Below, in pieces: positions 19,832 through 28,649 of a stretch of DNA of 64,000 nucleotides. Every line of letters starts with the position of its first letter. Within the stretch, counting starts at the first letter, position 1. The DNA comes from Paenibacillus mesophilus. Lineage in GTDB: Bacteria; Bacillota; Bacilli; Paenibacillales; NBRC-103111. The translations under genes and the position numbers were made by a program. Where the stretch lies: positions 247,146 to 311,145 of the forward strand of contig NZ_VCRA01000001.1 in assembly GCF_005938385.1 (NCBI RefSeq), in the 5' to 3' direction. The notes beneath the pieces were generated by a model. That model had not been told where the DNA came from. It saw only the letters and a list, made by a program, of their open reading frames with translations, and searched no databases.

Positions 19832-20284
19832 TTGATTATTGATTCTGTCGCTAACCTCGGCCAATATGCCGGAGTGCACCCCCGCTTCAAGCAAGCGATC
19901 GAGTTTCTGAACACGCATGACGTGAAACAGCTGGAGCCGGGAAAATATGAAATCGACGGCTCGCACATTTTCGCCCTCGTTCAGCATTACGAGACGAAAC
20001 TGAAAGAGCAGAGCATCTGGGAAGCGCACCGCAAATATTTCGACATCCAGATCGTGGCCGAAGGCGAGGAGACGCTCGGACATTCGCCGATCGGACTGAC
20101 CGAGGTTACGACCGCTTACAAGGAAGATTCCGACTACGCGCTATTCTCGGCGAACGGCCATTTCTTCACGCTCCAGGAAGGCTATTTCGCTTTCTTCGCG
20201 CCTCAGGACGTACATATGCCTTGCGTTGCCGTGAACGAGAAGCCGAGTCCGGTCAAGAAGGTCGTCATCAAAGTGGAAATCTGA
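19832..20284 (+). CDS. YhcH/YjgK/YiaL family protein
   Basis: A 150-residue cupin-fold protein of the YhcH/YjgK/YiaL (DUF386) family, seen in sugar-acid and sialic-acid operons and thought to act on or bind sugars. Motifs include EPGKYEIDG, VQHYETK, WEAHRKYFDIQ and the metal-ligand-like FFAPQDVHMP. The start is set at TTG 19832, preceded by GGGAGAG and aligning with the MITDS start of the paralogue at 37603; an in-frame ATG at 19817 precedes the ribosome site. It diverges from a decayed hydrolase gene. The second copy in the window belongs to the main leftward cluster. Confidence 0.9.
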   Translation: MIIDSVANLGQYAGVHPRFKQAIEFLNTHDVKQLEPGKYEIDGSHIFALVQHYETKLKEQSIWEAHRKYFDIQIVAEGEETLGHSPIGLTEVTTAYKEDSDYALFSANGHFFTLQEGYFAFFAPQDVHMPCVAVNEKPSPVKKVVIKVEI

Positions 20285-20367
20285 TTCGGTCTGATCGACA
20301 TAAACAAGCCGCCCTCCTCCTCGGAAGAGAGCGGCCTGTGGCGTTGTATCCGGTCGACCGTTTACGG

Positions 20368-21225
20368 TCAAACCTCTATCGGCTGCGCGGTTAGTATAGG
20401 ATCGGCATCGGCCAAGCGAACGAACACAGCTCTTTCCTCCGGCCCTTTGTTCGGGGCATGGAAAGTCAGCATCCATTCGCCCTGCAAGCTGCGGAAAATC
20501 ATCCCGTGCCCCCCGTCTTTCCCGAACAGCATCCGCTCGTCATGCGTCCACGGCCCCTGGACCGAGCCCGAGACGGAACGGGATATGCCTATCGCGTAGC
20601 CGTCCCGGCCGAAGCTGGACCACATCATGAGCAGCTGCCGCCCGGAGCGGAATAGGAACGGACCGTCCGTAATGTAGTCGATGCCCGTATTGCGGGCAAC
20701 GGTCCATGGCGCCTCCGAAGCCCGGAACAACAGCACCGGGTCGCCTGCAGCAGCATCGAGCGAATCCGTCAGCGGAACGGCACACATTTCGCCGTCATGA
20801 ACCTGCAGCCACTCATGGCAAAACACCATCCACGGTTTGCCGTCGTCGTCGATATAGAGCGTACCGTCGAGACATTCCCAGTCCGGCGGAGTGGCCGGAC
20901 CGTCGCCGCATGGACGGAACGGGCCAAGAGGGCTGTCCGCGACGAATATTTGCGTCCCCCTGCAAACGCCTTCCGCCTTCAACGTAGCAAGCATATAATA
21001 TCGGCCGCGGTACCGATGCACCTCGGGCGCCCAATAATCGCGGTCCGCCCAAAAGCCCGCCTCCGGTCGAAAAGCCGGAAACGGACCTTCCCAATGCTCC
21101 AAATCCGCGCTCGTATACACGTCGAAGCCGAGCAAATGATTCGTTCCGTACAAATAATAGAGCCCTTCATCGGCGTCTGTCAGCACATAGGGATCGCGTA
21201 TTCTGAGATTTTGCCTTGTTATCAT
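20368..21225 (-). CDS. GH43-like glycosidase
   Basis: A 285-residue cytoplasmic five-bladed-propeller enzyme of the GH43 type (arabinosidase, xylosidase or galactosidase activities are known in the family). Motifs are RDPYVLTD (likely general base Asp), YWAPEVHRY, CLDGTLYIDDDGKPW and TDGPFLFRSG. In the last motif many GH43 enzymes have Glu where Asp occurs here; some subfamilies naturally have DGP. The start is ATG 21225, ten bases after AGGAGG; an upstream TTG would put that site inside the gene. It lies downstream of the Tat beta-helix gene, separated by a 122-base near-palindrome, and may be cotranscribed with it. Substrate unknown. Confidence 0.88.
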   Translation of the reverse strand: MITRQNLRIRDPYVLTDADEGLYYLYGTNHLLGFDVYTSADLEHWEGPFPAFRPEAGFWADRDYWAPEVHRYRGRYYMLATLKAEGVCRGTQIFVADSPLGPFRPCGDGPATPPDWECLDGTLYIDDDGKPWMVFCHEWLQVHDGEMCAVPLTDSLDAAAGDPVLLFRASEAPWTVARNTGIDYITDGPFLFRSGRQLLMMWSSFGRDGYAIGISRSVSGSVQGPWTHDERMLFGKDGGHGMIFRSLQGEWMLTFHAPNKGPEERAVFVRLADADPILTAQPIEV

Positions 21226-21280
21226 GATCGGGTTGCCTCCTATCACCAAGCAATTAAAGTCCGGTGATTAAATGAACGGA

Positions 21281-21402
21281 GGGTCTGAAATGATGCTGGA
21301 GAAGCGTCAGCGGTCGCATTTGTTTCCGGATTTCCACCGATTATGGGCTTATTGAATCAAAAAATCTGGAAACAACGGCGATCGGAAGCATATTTCAGAC
21401 CC
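21281..21402. repeat. 122-base near-palindromic element between genes
   Basis: GGGTCTGAAAT (21281-21291) and ATTTCAGACCC (21392-21402) are perfect inverted ends. Inside, GTTTCCGGATTT (21322-21333) pairs with AAATCTGGAAAC (21362-21373) with one mismatch, and much of the sequence between also pairs. The whole can fold into one long imperfect hairpin with a ~28-base loop. It lies between the stop of the Tat beta-helix gene and the start of the GH43 gene, with no T-run. A 21-codon plus-strand frame (21290-21355) with GGAGGG upstream sits inside, probably by chance. A MITE-like element or an intercistronic RNA structure are both possible. Confidence 0.7.
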
Positions 21403-21426
21403 GCAGTGGAGTTATTCACCGGAATT

Positions 21427-23529
21427 CTACGATAAAACGATTACGCTGCCGGCACCGTCCTTGAACTTCAGCTTCGAATCGGCCGTATCGATAAAGATCG
21501 ACCCGTTCGGAATGGCCGACGCCGCGCCCGGGATCAGCGATATGTATTCGCCGTTTAGCGCTTTGGCGTTCACATAGCCGTTCTGCAGCGTCTCCTTGCC
21601 GGTCCTGTCGCCGACGGACAAGGCACCTTGCCACGATGCGCGCATGAGCGGCTTCACCGTCCCGTTCGACATGCCGTTGAATAGCAGGTCGGCCTTCTCC
21701 GCTCCCGTCGCCGAGCTTTGCTGCGTGGCCACCACTTCGGCGAACAGCGTCTTCTGCGCCGAAGCGTTGTGCGTATACATTTTCATGCCGAACGTTGCGG
21801 CAGCTTTATCCCGCTTATAAGTCTCCGTATACCTCGGTATCCCCGGTTCGACGACATCGGTCGTGTCCGGAACCAGATTGACGACGAAGTCTCCCGACTG
21901 ATTGAAGCCGAAGTTATCGATCAGCTTGGAGTTGCCTCCGCCGTTGTATATCCCGTTTTTGTGCGCGGCTCCGTTAGGGACCGTCGAGCGGATCATGTTG
22001 CCCGAGATCAAGTTTTGCGAGCCTGCGGTAATACGAATGCCGGCGTAGAGGGAACCGTCGATATCCGCTCTTTTGTTCGGGGACAAGATGTAGTTGTCCT
22101 GGATGACCGCCGTGCTCAGGTTGTTGACGAAGATGCCGTCTTTGTTGCAAAACGTGATGACGTTATTGCCGATAAACCCGTTCTGCAGCAGCGGGCCTTC
22201 CGCTACGATGCCGAAGTTCATCTGCTGGGTCGCGTCGCTCATCTGCTTGTTCCAGCCGAGATTTTGTGCCCCTACGAAAATGTTGTTGCAAATCTCGTAG
22301 CCTTGCTGGAACAACGTCGTCGTGCCGTCCGAATTGACGATCCTGACGCCGTCGCCGAACGAATTGTACACCTGATTGTCGTTGATCGAGCATCGGTCGA
22401 CCGGGCCTTTGTAGAACCCTTTGCAAAAATCCGCCATATTGCCGAGCATTTGATTGCCGTATGCCCGGATCGACGTAAACTCGATGCACCACGATTCCAC
22501 GCCGGGCGCAAGCGAGGACAAATCTTTGCCCATCGAATGGAACCGGTTCTGGACAAACCGGTAGCCGCGGCATTCCGCGTTTGGATATTGATCGACGACG
22601 ACCGCTTTGACGCTGTTCGAGAATATATTGTAATTGAAGAAGACGTTCCGGCCAATGCACTGGAAGCAAGTATTCAGCTTGAAAAACCCGCAAAATTGGA
22701 TATCGCCGTCCAAATTGGAAAGCGTCTCCTGCCCGGAGCCGTTGGAACGGTCGTACAGGATGCCGTTTACCGTAGGCACGTACGGATTTTGCGATAAATT
22801 CCCGTCGCCCTCGAGCTGGAGCCCTTTCATGCAGAACGCGTAATGCTTGACTCGGATCATCCACGTATTGGCGGCGGTGCAAATGAGACGCGGCGTGTAT
22901 TCGCTTTTGAAATCGGAATAAAGCGTTACTTCCGGCTGGTTGATGACGAGCGATTGCGTGATCCGGTACGTTCCTTGCGGGAAATAAATGTTGCATCTGG
23001 CGCCGCCCGCGTTGATCGCGCTTTGGATGGCCGGGCCGTCGTCGTTTACGCCGTCCCCTTTGGCCCCGAACCATTTGACGTTGAGCGAACCATCAAACAA
23101 CCGCTTGAAGCGGGCTCCGGACGAGGATACGAGCACCGTTCCCCCGTTGTCGGCGGAAGTCGTGTCCGCGGAGTCATAGACGAAAGGTCCGGCCTGCTTG
23201 CCGTCCTTAACGAAATAAACGATAGCCGGATCGGGGGTCGTCCAGGAACGTAATTCGGCGATCGTGACGGATAAACAGCAGTTCGAATCGAGCGAATCCG
23301 CCGTCAAAAAATCGGGCGGCCCTTTGCGGCCATACACTTCCCCGCTCACCGGTCCCCCAGCAGCGAACGACGTGCCTAACGTTCCTCCCATCACGCTGCC
23401 CGCGGCCAAGGCCGCCCCGGCTATGCCGAGCGACGACAGCATCGCCCTTCTCGTGAGCAACGGCAGCTTGTCACCGGCATCCAACCCCTTCTCTTCTTGC
23501 ATTCCATTCATTTCTCGCCGTTCCGTCAT
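21427..23529 (-). CDS. Tat-exported tailspike-like beta-helix protein
   Basis: A 700-residue protein, ATG 23529 after GGGAGG. Its N-terminus is a twin-arginine signal (LLTRRAMLSSLGIAGAALAA). It is followed by a phage tailspike-style head (ADNGGTVLVSSSGARFKRL), the Pectate_lyase_3 signature WFGAKGDGVNDDGPAIQSAI, and a long parallel beta-helix with recurrent GN/DN turns. The C-terminus (GSIFIDTADSKLKFKDGAG) resembles phage fibre tips. Predicted role: folded export through Tat and cleavage or binding of an extracellular polysaccharide. It precedes the GH43 gene and follows the sialidase-fold and GH4 genes in transcription order. No catalytic residues can be assigned with confidence. Confidence 0.87.
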   Translation of the reverse strand: MTERREMNGMQEEKGLDAGDKLPLLTRRAMLSSLGIAGAALAAGSVMGGTLGTSFAAGGPVSGEVYGRKGPPDFLTADSLDSNCCLSVTIAELRSWTTPDPAIVYFVKDGKQAGPFVYDSADTTSADNGGTVLVSSSGARFKRLFDGSLNVKWFGAKGDGVNDDGPAIQSAINAGGARCNIYFPQGTYRITQSLVINQPEVTLYSDFKSEYTPRLICTAANTWMIRVKHYAFCMKGLQLEGDGNLSQNPYVPTVNGILYDRSNGSGQETLSNLDGDIQFCGFFKLNTCFQCIGRNVFFNYNIFSNSVKAVVVDQYPNAECRGYRFVQNRFHSMGKDLSSLAPGVESWCIEFTSIRAYGNQMLGNMADFCKGFYKGPVDRCSINDNQVYNSFGDGVRIVNSDGTTTLFQQGYEICNNIFVGAQNLGWNKQMSDATQQMNFGIVAEGPLLQNGFIGNNVITFCNKDGIFVNNLSTAVIQDNYILSPNKRADIDGSLYAGIRITAGSQNLISGNMIRSTVPNGAAHKNGIYNGGGNSKLIDNFGFNQSGDFVVNLVPDTTDVVEPGIPRYTETYKRDKAAATFGMKMYTHNASAQKTLFAEVVATQQSSATGAEKADLLFNGMSNGTVKPLMRASWQGALSVGDRTGKETLQNGYVNAKALNGEYISLIPGAASAIPNGSIFIDTADSKLKFKDGAGSVIVLS

Positions 23530-23567
23530 TTACGCCGCCTCCCGCTTCAAATGGAATTCGTATGCGG

Positions 23568-24644
23568 TTACTTGCTGTCGACAATCTCGATATGCTTGCC
23601 CCAGATTGTGAACGGGTTAGGGCTAGGGAATCCTCGGGAAAAATCATAGTGCCAATTCGCCCCGCTGTCCCCTGTCAGAAAAAACCGCCTATCCCCCGTA
23701 ACCGCGATGCCGGTATAACCCGTAGTCGTCCCTTCATAGGTCGTAACGAACGAAGTCCAATCGCGCCCCGTCCCGTCAGCCGACAGCAGCATGCGCGTAT
23801 CCGGTCTGCCGTAGCTTAGCACGAGCGCTCCGCCGGGAAGCATGCGCAATGCGGGGAGCACGCTGTAGGTGAGCTCCGGCGCCGGTCCCGGCACGATGAC
23901 CGGCTTGCTCCACGTCCGCCCTTCATCCGCCGATCGCGACTGGTACAACGGCTTATTGCTGCCGATTCTCATGACGCATAGAAGCGCCCCGTCGGAAGTT
24001 CGGGCTACGGTCGGTTCGCAATAGCCTTCCGGACCGACGTTCGGATCGTAGCCAACGGTTGAGACAATCGTCCAATTGACGCCTCCGTCGACCGACTCCG
24101 CCCATACCGTCCGGTATTTTGAATCGGTAGCGTAATAGCCGTACAAAGCCGCTCCCAGCGTACCGTTCCCCATGTCGAGCATCCAAGTGAAGGCGAAGCC
24201 TCCCCTGCCCGATCCGGCGACTATGCACTTCATCGGCACGGGCGTGACCAACTTGCCTTTCGTCGTCGTCCACGTATCGCCATTGTCGGCGGACTGCACC
24301 CAGCGAATGCGCTGCTCGGAGGATATTTCGCCTCCGATCATTTCGGTCACGAACGACGGGCCGCCGATCGTCCCCGCCGCCGTTTTGACAAGCGATATCG
24401 GAAACCATTTGTGCGACTGGTACACCGGCCATGTGGCTCCCATATCATCGGATATGCGCAAGCCTACCGAAGGCGGGATGTTGGCGTCATCCTTCGTCTG
24501 GCTGAAGAAGACGAACAACCTCGTGGAATGCCGACCGTCCTTCTCCAACGGAAAAGCCGCTGCCGCCGGAAACGCGCAAAGCCTTTCCCCTTCCGCCTTG
24601 TCTACGATAAACGGCTCGCTTGCGCGAAATTGATAAGCAACCAT
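23568..24644 (-). CDS. Sialidase-fold (BNR/Asp-box) protein
   Basis: A 358-residue six-bladed-propeller protein with at least three Asp-boxes (SADNGDTW, SVDGGVNW, SADEGRTW). There is no signal peptide, so it is probably cytoplasmic. The family contains exo-sialidases and many glycosidases or uncharacterised proteins; the sialidase Arg triad could not be verified by eye. ATG 24644 follows GAGGAGGG with eight-base spacing, and the ribosome site overlaps the stop of the GH4 gene (15-base gap), so the two genes are almost certainly cotranscribed. It probably acts on the same imported glycan as the GH4 enzyme (inference). Confidence 0.82.
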   Translation of the reverse strand: MVAYQFRASEPFIVDKAEGERLCAFPAAAAFPLEKDGRHSTRLFVFFSQTKDDANIPPSVGLRISDDMGATWPVYQSHKWFPISLVKTAAGTIGGPSFVTEMIGGEISSEQRIRWVQSADNGDTWTTTKGKLVTPVPMKCIVAGSGRGGFAFTWMLDMGNGTLGAALYGYYATDSKYRTVWAESVDGGVNWTIVSTVGYDPNVGPEGYCEPTVARTSDGALLCVMRIGSNKPLYQSRSADEGRTWSKPVIVPGPAPELTYSVLPALRMLPGGALVLSYGRPDTRMLLSADGTGRDWTSFVTTYEGTTTGYTGIAVTGDRRFFLTGDSGANWHYDFSRGFPSPNPFTIWGKHIEIVDSK

Positions 24645-24659
24645 TTTGTCTTCCCTCCT

Positions 24660-25958
24660 CTAGCGGTAAGCGGGCAGCCAGCTCCCGTGCCTCTCGATCA
24701 GCTCGTCGCACATCGACACGATATCGTCGATCGACAGCTCCGCCGACGTATGCGGGTCGAGCATGGCCGCCTGGTAAATATATTCCTTCTTCCGCGTAAT
24801 CGCCGCCTCGATCGTCAGCAGCTGCGTATTGATGTTCGTCCGGTTGAGCGCGGCGCATTGCGGTGGCAGATCTCCGACATACGTAGGCGTCACGCCGCTC
24901 GAATCGGCGATGCAAGCTACCTCCACGCAAGCTTCGCGTGGCAGATTGGTAATCAGGCCCGTATTCATGACGTTGCCGCCGAATTTGAACGGAACATCCG
25001 TCTCGATCGCGTCCAAAATATAAGAGATGTACTCATGGGACCGCATATGCGTCAGCCCGTCGTTGCCGACCAGCTCGCTGCGCATCGTCTTCCACCGGTC
25101 GATCGCCCAGACGCAGCGGCGCGGATACTCATCCAGCGGAATGTTGAATCTCTCGATCAGCTCCGGATAGCTCCGTTTAATGAAATACGGATGGTATTCG
25201 GCGTTATGCTCGGACGATTCGGTAATGTAGTAGCCGAAATGCTTCATCAGCTCGAAGCGGACCATATCGCTGTGCTTCTCCTGCTGCTTCAGAGCCGCGC
25301 GCCGCTTGATCTCGGGATACAGATCTTCGCCGTTCTTCGTCACTTCCAGCAGCCAGGCCATATGGTTGATGCCGGCAATTTTCCACTGCACCCCCGTCGC
25401 ATCCATGCCGAGATGCTTCAGCAGGCGCGGCGCGCATACTTGCACGCTGTGGCACAGCCCGACCGTCTTTACCCCGCCATACGTGTTCATCACGTTCGTC
25501 AGCACGGCCATCGGGTTCGTGTAGTTGAAGAACAGCGCGTCCGGGCATACCTCCCTAACGTCGCGGGCGATGTCCAGCATAACCGGAATCGTGCGCAAAT
25601 TGCGGAAAATACCGCCGATCCCGACCGTATCGGCGATCGTCTGACGCAGCCCGTATTTGTTCGGCACCTCGAAGTCGGTAATCGTACAGGGATCGTAACC
25701 ACCGACCTGAATCGTATTGATGATGTATTTCGCTCCCCGGAGCGCTTCCTTGCGGTCGGCGTAAGCCTTGACGACGCAGCTGCTGCCGAGCTTGCCGATC
25801 AGATGGGTCAGCATCCGCTCCGCATCGTTAAGCCTTTCCGCATCGATGTCGAACAGGGCGAATTCGAATTGCTGGAGCGACGGAACGAGCATGCAGTCTC
25901 CGAGCACATTTTTCGCGAATGCCACGCTGCCCGCCCCGATAAACGTAATTTTGTTCAC
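24660..25958 (-). CDS. melA: GH4 family alpha-galactosidase
   Basis: A 432-residue NAD- and metal-dependent glycosidase of family GH4. The N-terminus has the dinucleotide fold KITFIGAGSVAFAKN, followed by YTNPMAVL, GLCHSVQ and AGINHMAW. The Cys-His-Ser form of the metal motif is typical of the alpha-galactosidase (MelA) branch. The start is set at GTG 25958, giving the usual MNKITFIGAGS beginning with GGAGGG seven bases upstream; the ATG at 25964 is too close to that site. It is divergent from the AraC gene at 26089 and heads an operon with the sialidase-fold gene. With the GH36 enzyme it suggests alpha-galactoside use. Confidence 0.9.
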   Translation of the reverse strand: MNKITFIGAGSVAFAKNVLGDCMLVPSLQQFEFALFDIDAERLNDAERMLTHLIGKLGSSCVVKAYADRKEALRGAKYIINTIQVGGYDPCTITDFEVPNKYGLRQTIADTVGIGGIFRNLRTIPVMLDIARDVREVCPDALFFNYTNPMAVLTNVMNTYGGVKTVGLCHSVQVCAPRLLKHLGMDATGVQWKIAGINHMAWLLEVTKNGEDLYPEIKRRAALKQQEKHSDMVRFELMKHFGYYITESSEHNAEYHPYFIKRSYPELIERFNIPLDEYPRRCVWAIDRWKTMRSELVGNDGLTHMRSHEYISYILDAIETDVPFKFGGNVMNTGLITNLPREACVEVACIADSSGVTPTYVGDLPPQCAALNRTNINTQLLTIEAAITRKKEYIYQAAMLDPHTSAELSIDDIVSMCDELIERHGSWLPAYR

Positions 25959-26016
25959 TTCCATTCCCTCCGAAAAAAATGTCATATTATTGCTCTATAT
26001 ATGTAATCATAACGCT

Positions 26017-26045
26017 CTTACATTCCCTATGATATCTGCTATAAT
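26017..26045 (+). promoter_or_regulatory. Putative promoter of the AraC gene at 26089
   Basis: CTTACA at 26017-26022 and a perfect TATAAT at 26040-26045 are separated by 17 bases in the divergent spacer between the GH4 gene and the regulator. Confidence 0.5.
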
Positions 26046-26088
26046 AATCGATATATATAGCATATTCTTTCGATCGAGGTGGACAATA

Positions 26089-26985
26089 TTGCTGTTTCCT
26101 CATGAGCCATGCACCCGGAAGACGTTCTCGTTCCGCTACTTGACCCCGACTACGCTGAGCATGCGCCTGGGCGGCATCGGCTGGGAGTACGTCAACTCCT
26201 CCTCCTATCGCTGGGACGGAATCAAGAGGACCGACGGGGAAGGCGTCATTTTTCAATTTACGCTCTCCGGACAAGGCATGATCCGATACGGCGGCCGCGA
26301 ATTCGCCGTACCGAAGCATTGCGGTTTCCTGTGCACGCTGCCGAGCGACCACGTCTACTATTTCGACGAAGCTTACGGGCATTGGGAGTTTCTGTTTATC
26401 GCCGTCAAAGGCGAGGACGCGATCCGGCATTGGCTCTCCCTCATCGAACGGTTCGGTCCGGTCGTCCCTTTCGATAACCAGCTCGAGCCGATTCAATGCA
26501 TCAGCGAGCTGTACTCGTTGATTTACAACAATACGGAGCTGGATAAATATTACGTCTCCACCCAGCTATACCGGTTCGTCATGGAGCTGAACCGGCTCTC
26601 GGAAGGGTACAACATCGTCCAGTACTCGGACTCGCCCGAACCGGTGCGCACCGCGATCCGGCAAATCCAGTCGCAGTATGCCTCCCCGCTCACGCTGGAC
26701 GATATCGCGGCGAACGCCGGACTGTCCAAGTACCATTTCAGCCGCGTGTTCCTGAACAAAACCGGCATACAGCCGATGCAGTATTTGCGCAAAATCCGCA
26801 TCGAGAAAGCGTCCGCCCTGCTCAGCCAGACGAACAAAACGATGGAAACGATCGCCCGGGAAACCGGCTTCGACAACAGCAACTACTTCATCCGCGTGTT
26901 CAAATCGATCGTCGGCATGACCCCGAACCAATACCGGCTCAGCTTGGGAGACGAAACGGTGCATGCGCTGCGCATCGAGAAATAA
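26089..26985 (+). CDS. AraC-family transcriptional regulator, paralogue of 1756
   Basis: A 298-residue AraC-type regulator, clearly paralogous along its full length to the one at 1756 (shared GWEYVNSSSYRWDG, QPMQYLRKIRIEKASALLS, ETGFDNSNYFIRVFK). TTG 26089 is preceded by GAGGTGG with six-base spacing; the longer frame upstream has no ribosome site and crosses the GH4 promoter. It diverges from the GH4 operon and converges on the binding-protein gene at 27008. The two AraC copies each sit between an alpha-galactosidase-type gene and a binding protein, so they look like duplicated control units. Ligand unknown, probably a related sugar. Confidence 0.93.
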   Translation: MLFPHEPCTRKTFSFRYLTPTTLSMRLGGIGWEYVNSSSYRWDGIKRTDGEGVIFQFTLSGQGMIRYGGREFAVPKHCGFLCTLPSDHVYYFDEAYGHWEFLFIAVKGEDAIRHWLSLIERFGPVVPFDNQLEPIQCISELYSLIYNNTELDKYYVSTQLYRFVMELNRLSEGYNIVQYSDSPEPVRTAIRQIQSQYASPLTLDDIAANAGLSKYHFSRVFLNKTGIQPMQYLRKIRIEKASALLSQTNKTMETIARETGFDNSNYFIRVFKSIVGMTPNQYRLSLGDETVHALRIEK

Positions 26986-26988
26986 GGC

Positions 26989-27006
26989 GAGGGGCGCCTG
27001 CCCCTC
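26989..27006. terminator. Convergent hairpin
   Basis: A perfect seven-base stem GAGGGGC/GCCCCTC with loop GCCT lies in the 22 bases between the convergent stops of the AraC gene and the binding-protein gene. There is no good T-run, so efficiency is uncertain. Confidence 0.5.
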
Positions 27007-27007
27007 C

Positions 27008-28333
27008 TTACTTGCTCTTCTCCTTCGCAAGCTCCGCCTTCAGTTTCTCGTCCAGTTGCCTCAGCCCCGTGTTGACATCGACCTTGTTCGAAGCGACGTC
27101 ATGGAAAGTCTGCGCCATCGAGTCCTGCTGGACGACCGTTGGCACGTTGGCCGTTCCGGGCTTGCGCTTCGGCGAATACGGAGCCCACTCCTGGTAATAG
27201 AACAGCGCCTTCATGTTTTTGCTGACCAAATCCGGCCGGTCTTGTCCGAACGCGTCCTGGATGCTCTTGTTCGTGACGACCGGAAGCATGCCTTTCTTCG
27301 AATCGGCCAGATGCACTTCGTCCGATACCATCGCCATAATGACTTGGAACGCATCGTCCTTGTATTTGCTCGTCGCGGAGATCGACCAGTAGGCGGGGCC
27401 TCTCCATGCCATCTTCTTCGGCACATCTTTCAGCGTCGGATATGTCACGATATCCCACTCGATTTCTTTCGGAATTGGCGCATACTGGCTGTACTGGTTC
27501 GCCTGCATGGCGACATTGCCTTTGTTGAAGGCGTCGTTGATTTCCGCCGGACGGGTGGCCGCGATCTGGTTGTTCGGCAAATCGTAGAACCGCTTAAGGT
27601 TGTTGAAAAGCGGCTTCCACTTCTCCATATCGTACAGCTGATCGGCGTTCGGATCGAGTATCGGGTATCCGTACGTATTGTCGCGCAGCATCGCCATAAT
27701 GTTGCCGCTGAATCCGCGGTATACGTTCGTGCCTTCCGTCCGGCTCATCTTTTTGGCGATCTCGTATGCATCGTCCCAGTTCATGCCGTCTTTCGGATAA
27801 GGGACGCCGAACTTGTCGAACACGTTCTTGTTGTACGTCAGCACGAGCGGAAAATAGGGAGGATACGGCAGCCCGTACAACGCGCCGGTCTGGCCGGCGT
27901 CGATCATCTCCTGAATGAACGGGGCGTTGAACCGGGTCAGGTCGTATTTATGCTTTTTGACCAGCTCGTTCAGATCGGTGCCCAGCTTCAAGTCCAAATA
28001 ATTGTTTTTCAAGTTGGGCACGTCGGTCCGGATCAGATCGGGGATTTCCCCCCGGGCGACAAGCTCCGGCAGCGAATTGCCTTTGTCCGGCGCAACGTAC
28101 TTGAACGTAATGTACGGAAACTTCTTCTCCAGGACACCCTTGAACCGGTCGTTGAATTCCTCCTCTTTCACCCCCAGCCCGAAGACGGACAGCGTAATCG
28201 GATCTTTTTTTACTTCCGGCGTTTTCGACGTGTCCGCACTATTTTGCGTCCCGTCCGTATTGCCGCCTCCTCCGCATGCCGTGAGCGCGATCATCGTCAG
28301 GCCGAGCAGTGCGGCCGGACCCCATTTTTTCAT
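27008..28333 (-). CDS. Extracellular sugar-binding lipoprotein
   Basis: A 441-residue family 1-type solute-binding lipoprotein. The signal MKKWGPAALLGLTMIA ends in lipobox ALTACG, followed by a Gly/Asn/Thr linker. YNKNVFDKFGVPYPKDGMNW is nearly the same module as in the protein at 228, with which it is homologous. ATG 28333 follows ATAAGGAGG. The leader contains a cre site on the promoter and an orphan GAAAGGAGG, suggesting a long, regulated 5' leader. No permease is adjacent: upstream are remnants, downstream the convergent AraC gene. Confidence 0.93.
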   Translation of the reverse strand: MKKWGPAALLGLTMIALTACGGGGNTDGTQNSADTSKTPEVKKDPITLSVFGLGVKEEEFNDRFKGVLEKKFPYITFKYVAPDKGNSLPELVARGEIPDLIRTDVPNLKNNYLDLKLGTDLNELVKKHKYDLTRFNAPFIQEMIDAGQTGALYGLPYPPYFPLVLTYNKNVFDKFGVPYPKDGMNWDDAYEIAKKMSRTEGTNVYRGFSGNIMAMLRDNTYGYPILDPNADQLYDMEKWKPLFNNLKRFYDLPNNQIAATRPAEINDAFNKGNVAMQANQYSQYAPIPKEIEWDIVTYPTLKDVPKKMAWRGPAYWSISATSKYKDDAFQVIMAMVSDEVHLADSKKGMLPVVTNKSIQDAFGQDRPDLVSKNMKALFYYQEWAPYSPKRKPGTANVPTVVQQDSMAQTFHDVASNKVDVNTGLRQLDEKLKAELAKEKSK

Positions 28334-28411
28334 AGAAAAGACCTCCTTATAATAGATAAAGTTAATGAAAGACGACCGGGGAACATGTGTTCGAAAATAT
28401 ACGCGGCATCA

Positions 28412-28420
28412 CCTCCTTTC
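28412..28420 (-). promoter_or_regulatory. Orphan GAAAGGAGG (STAB-SD-like)
   Basis: On the minus strand GAAAGGAGGTGATG lies about 80 bases upstream of the start of the binding-protein gene, which has its own AAGGAGG. It falls about 50 bases after the predicted transcription start. A 15-codon frame (ATG 28409 to TAA 28362) begins two bases after it; that spacing is poor for initiation, favouring a ribosome-docking role over a leader peptide. Confidence 0.5.
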
Positions 28421-28461
28421 GCCTGATCATCCGCACACTCCTCCTCTTTCCCGCCCTTTTC

Positions 28462-28482
28462 GGGGAACCGCTTTCAAATTAT
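28462..28482 (-). promoter_or_regulatory. -10 box with overlapping cre site
   Basis: The minus strand has TATAAT (complement of 28477-28482) directly followed by TTGAAAGCGGTTCCC (28462-28476), which fits 14 of 15 cre consensus positions. A cre site over the transcription start is the classic place for CcpA repression. The -35 region is weak. Confidence 0.6.
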
Positions 28483-28649
28483 AAAATCGCATATTATTGC
28501 TATGGGAACATTTCTCCTATGAACTCGGCGGGCCTTCAAATCACCTGATTCATGTGCTGATAATTGGATTATAGGAAAATCCCGTTCGTATAGAAATAGG
28601 ATATTGTTTTGATTGGAGTTCAAATTATTGCTGTCATACGACCGAGGTT

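Noticed and set aside
20285-20367. Terminator between the yhcH-like and GH43 genes
   Set aside because: GCCGCCCTC/GAGAGCGGC pairs with a mismatch around a long loop and there is no T-run on either strand; too weak to call.
24411-26006. Long plus-strand frame of 531 codons opposite the sialidase-fold and GH4 genes
   Set aside because: It is antisense to two well-supported genes, has no recognisable domains and reflects high-GC codon structure.
25768-26088. Longer N-terminus for the AraC gene (405 codons)
   Set aside because: The extension overlaps the GH4 gene and promoter, lacks a ribosome site, and the paralogue at 1756 has exactly the 298-residue length.
26963-28426. Plus-strand frame of 487 codons opposite the binding-protein gene
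   Set aside because: Mirror of a clear lipoprotein gene; Arg/Val/His-rich composition typical of antisense frames.
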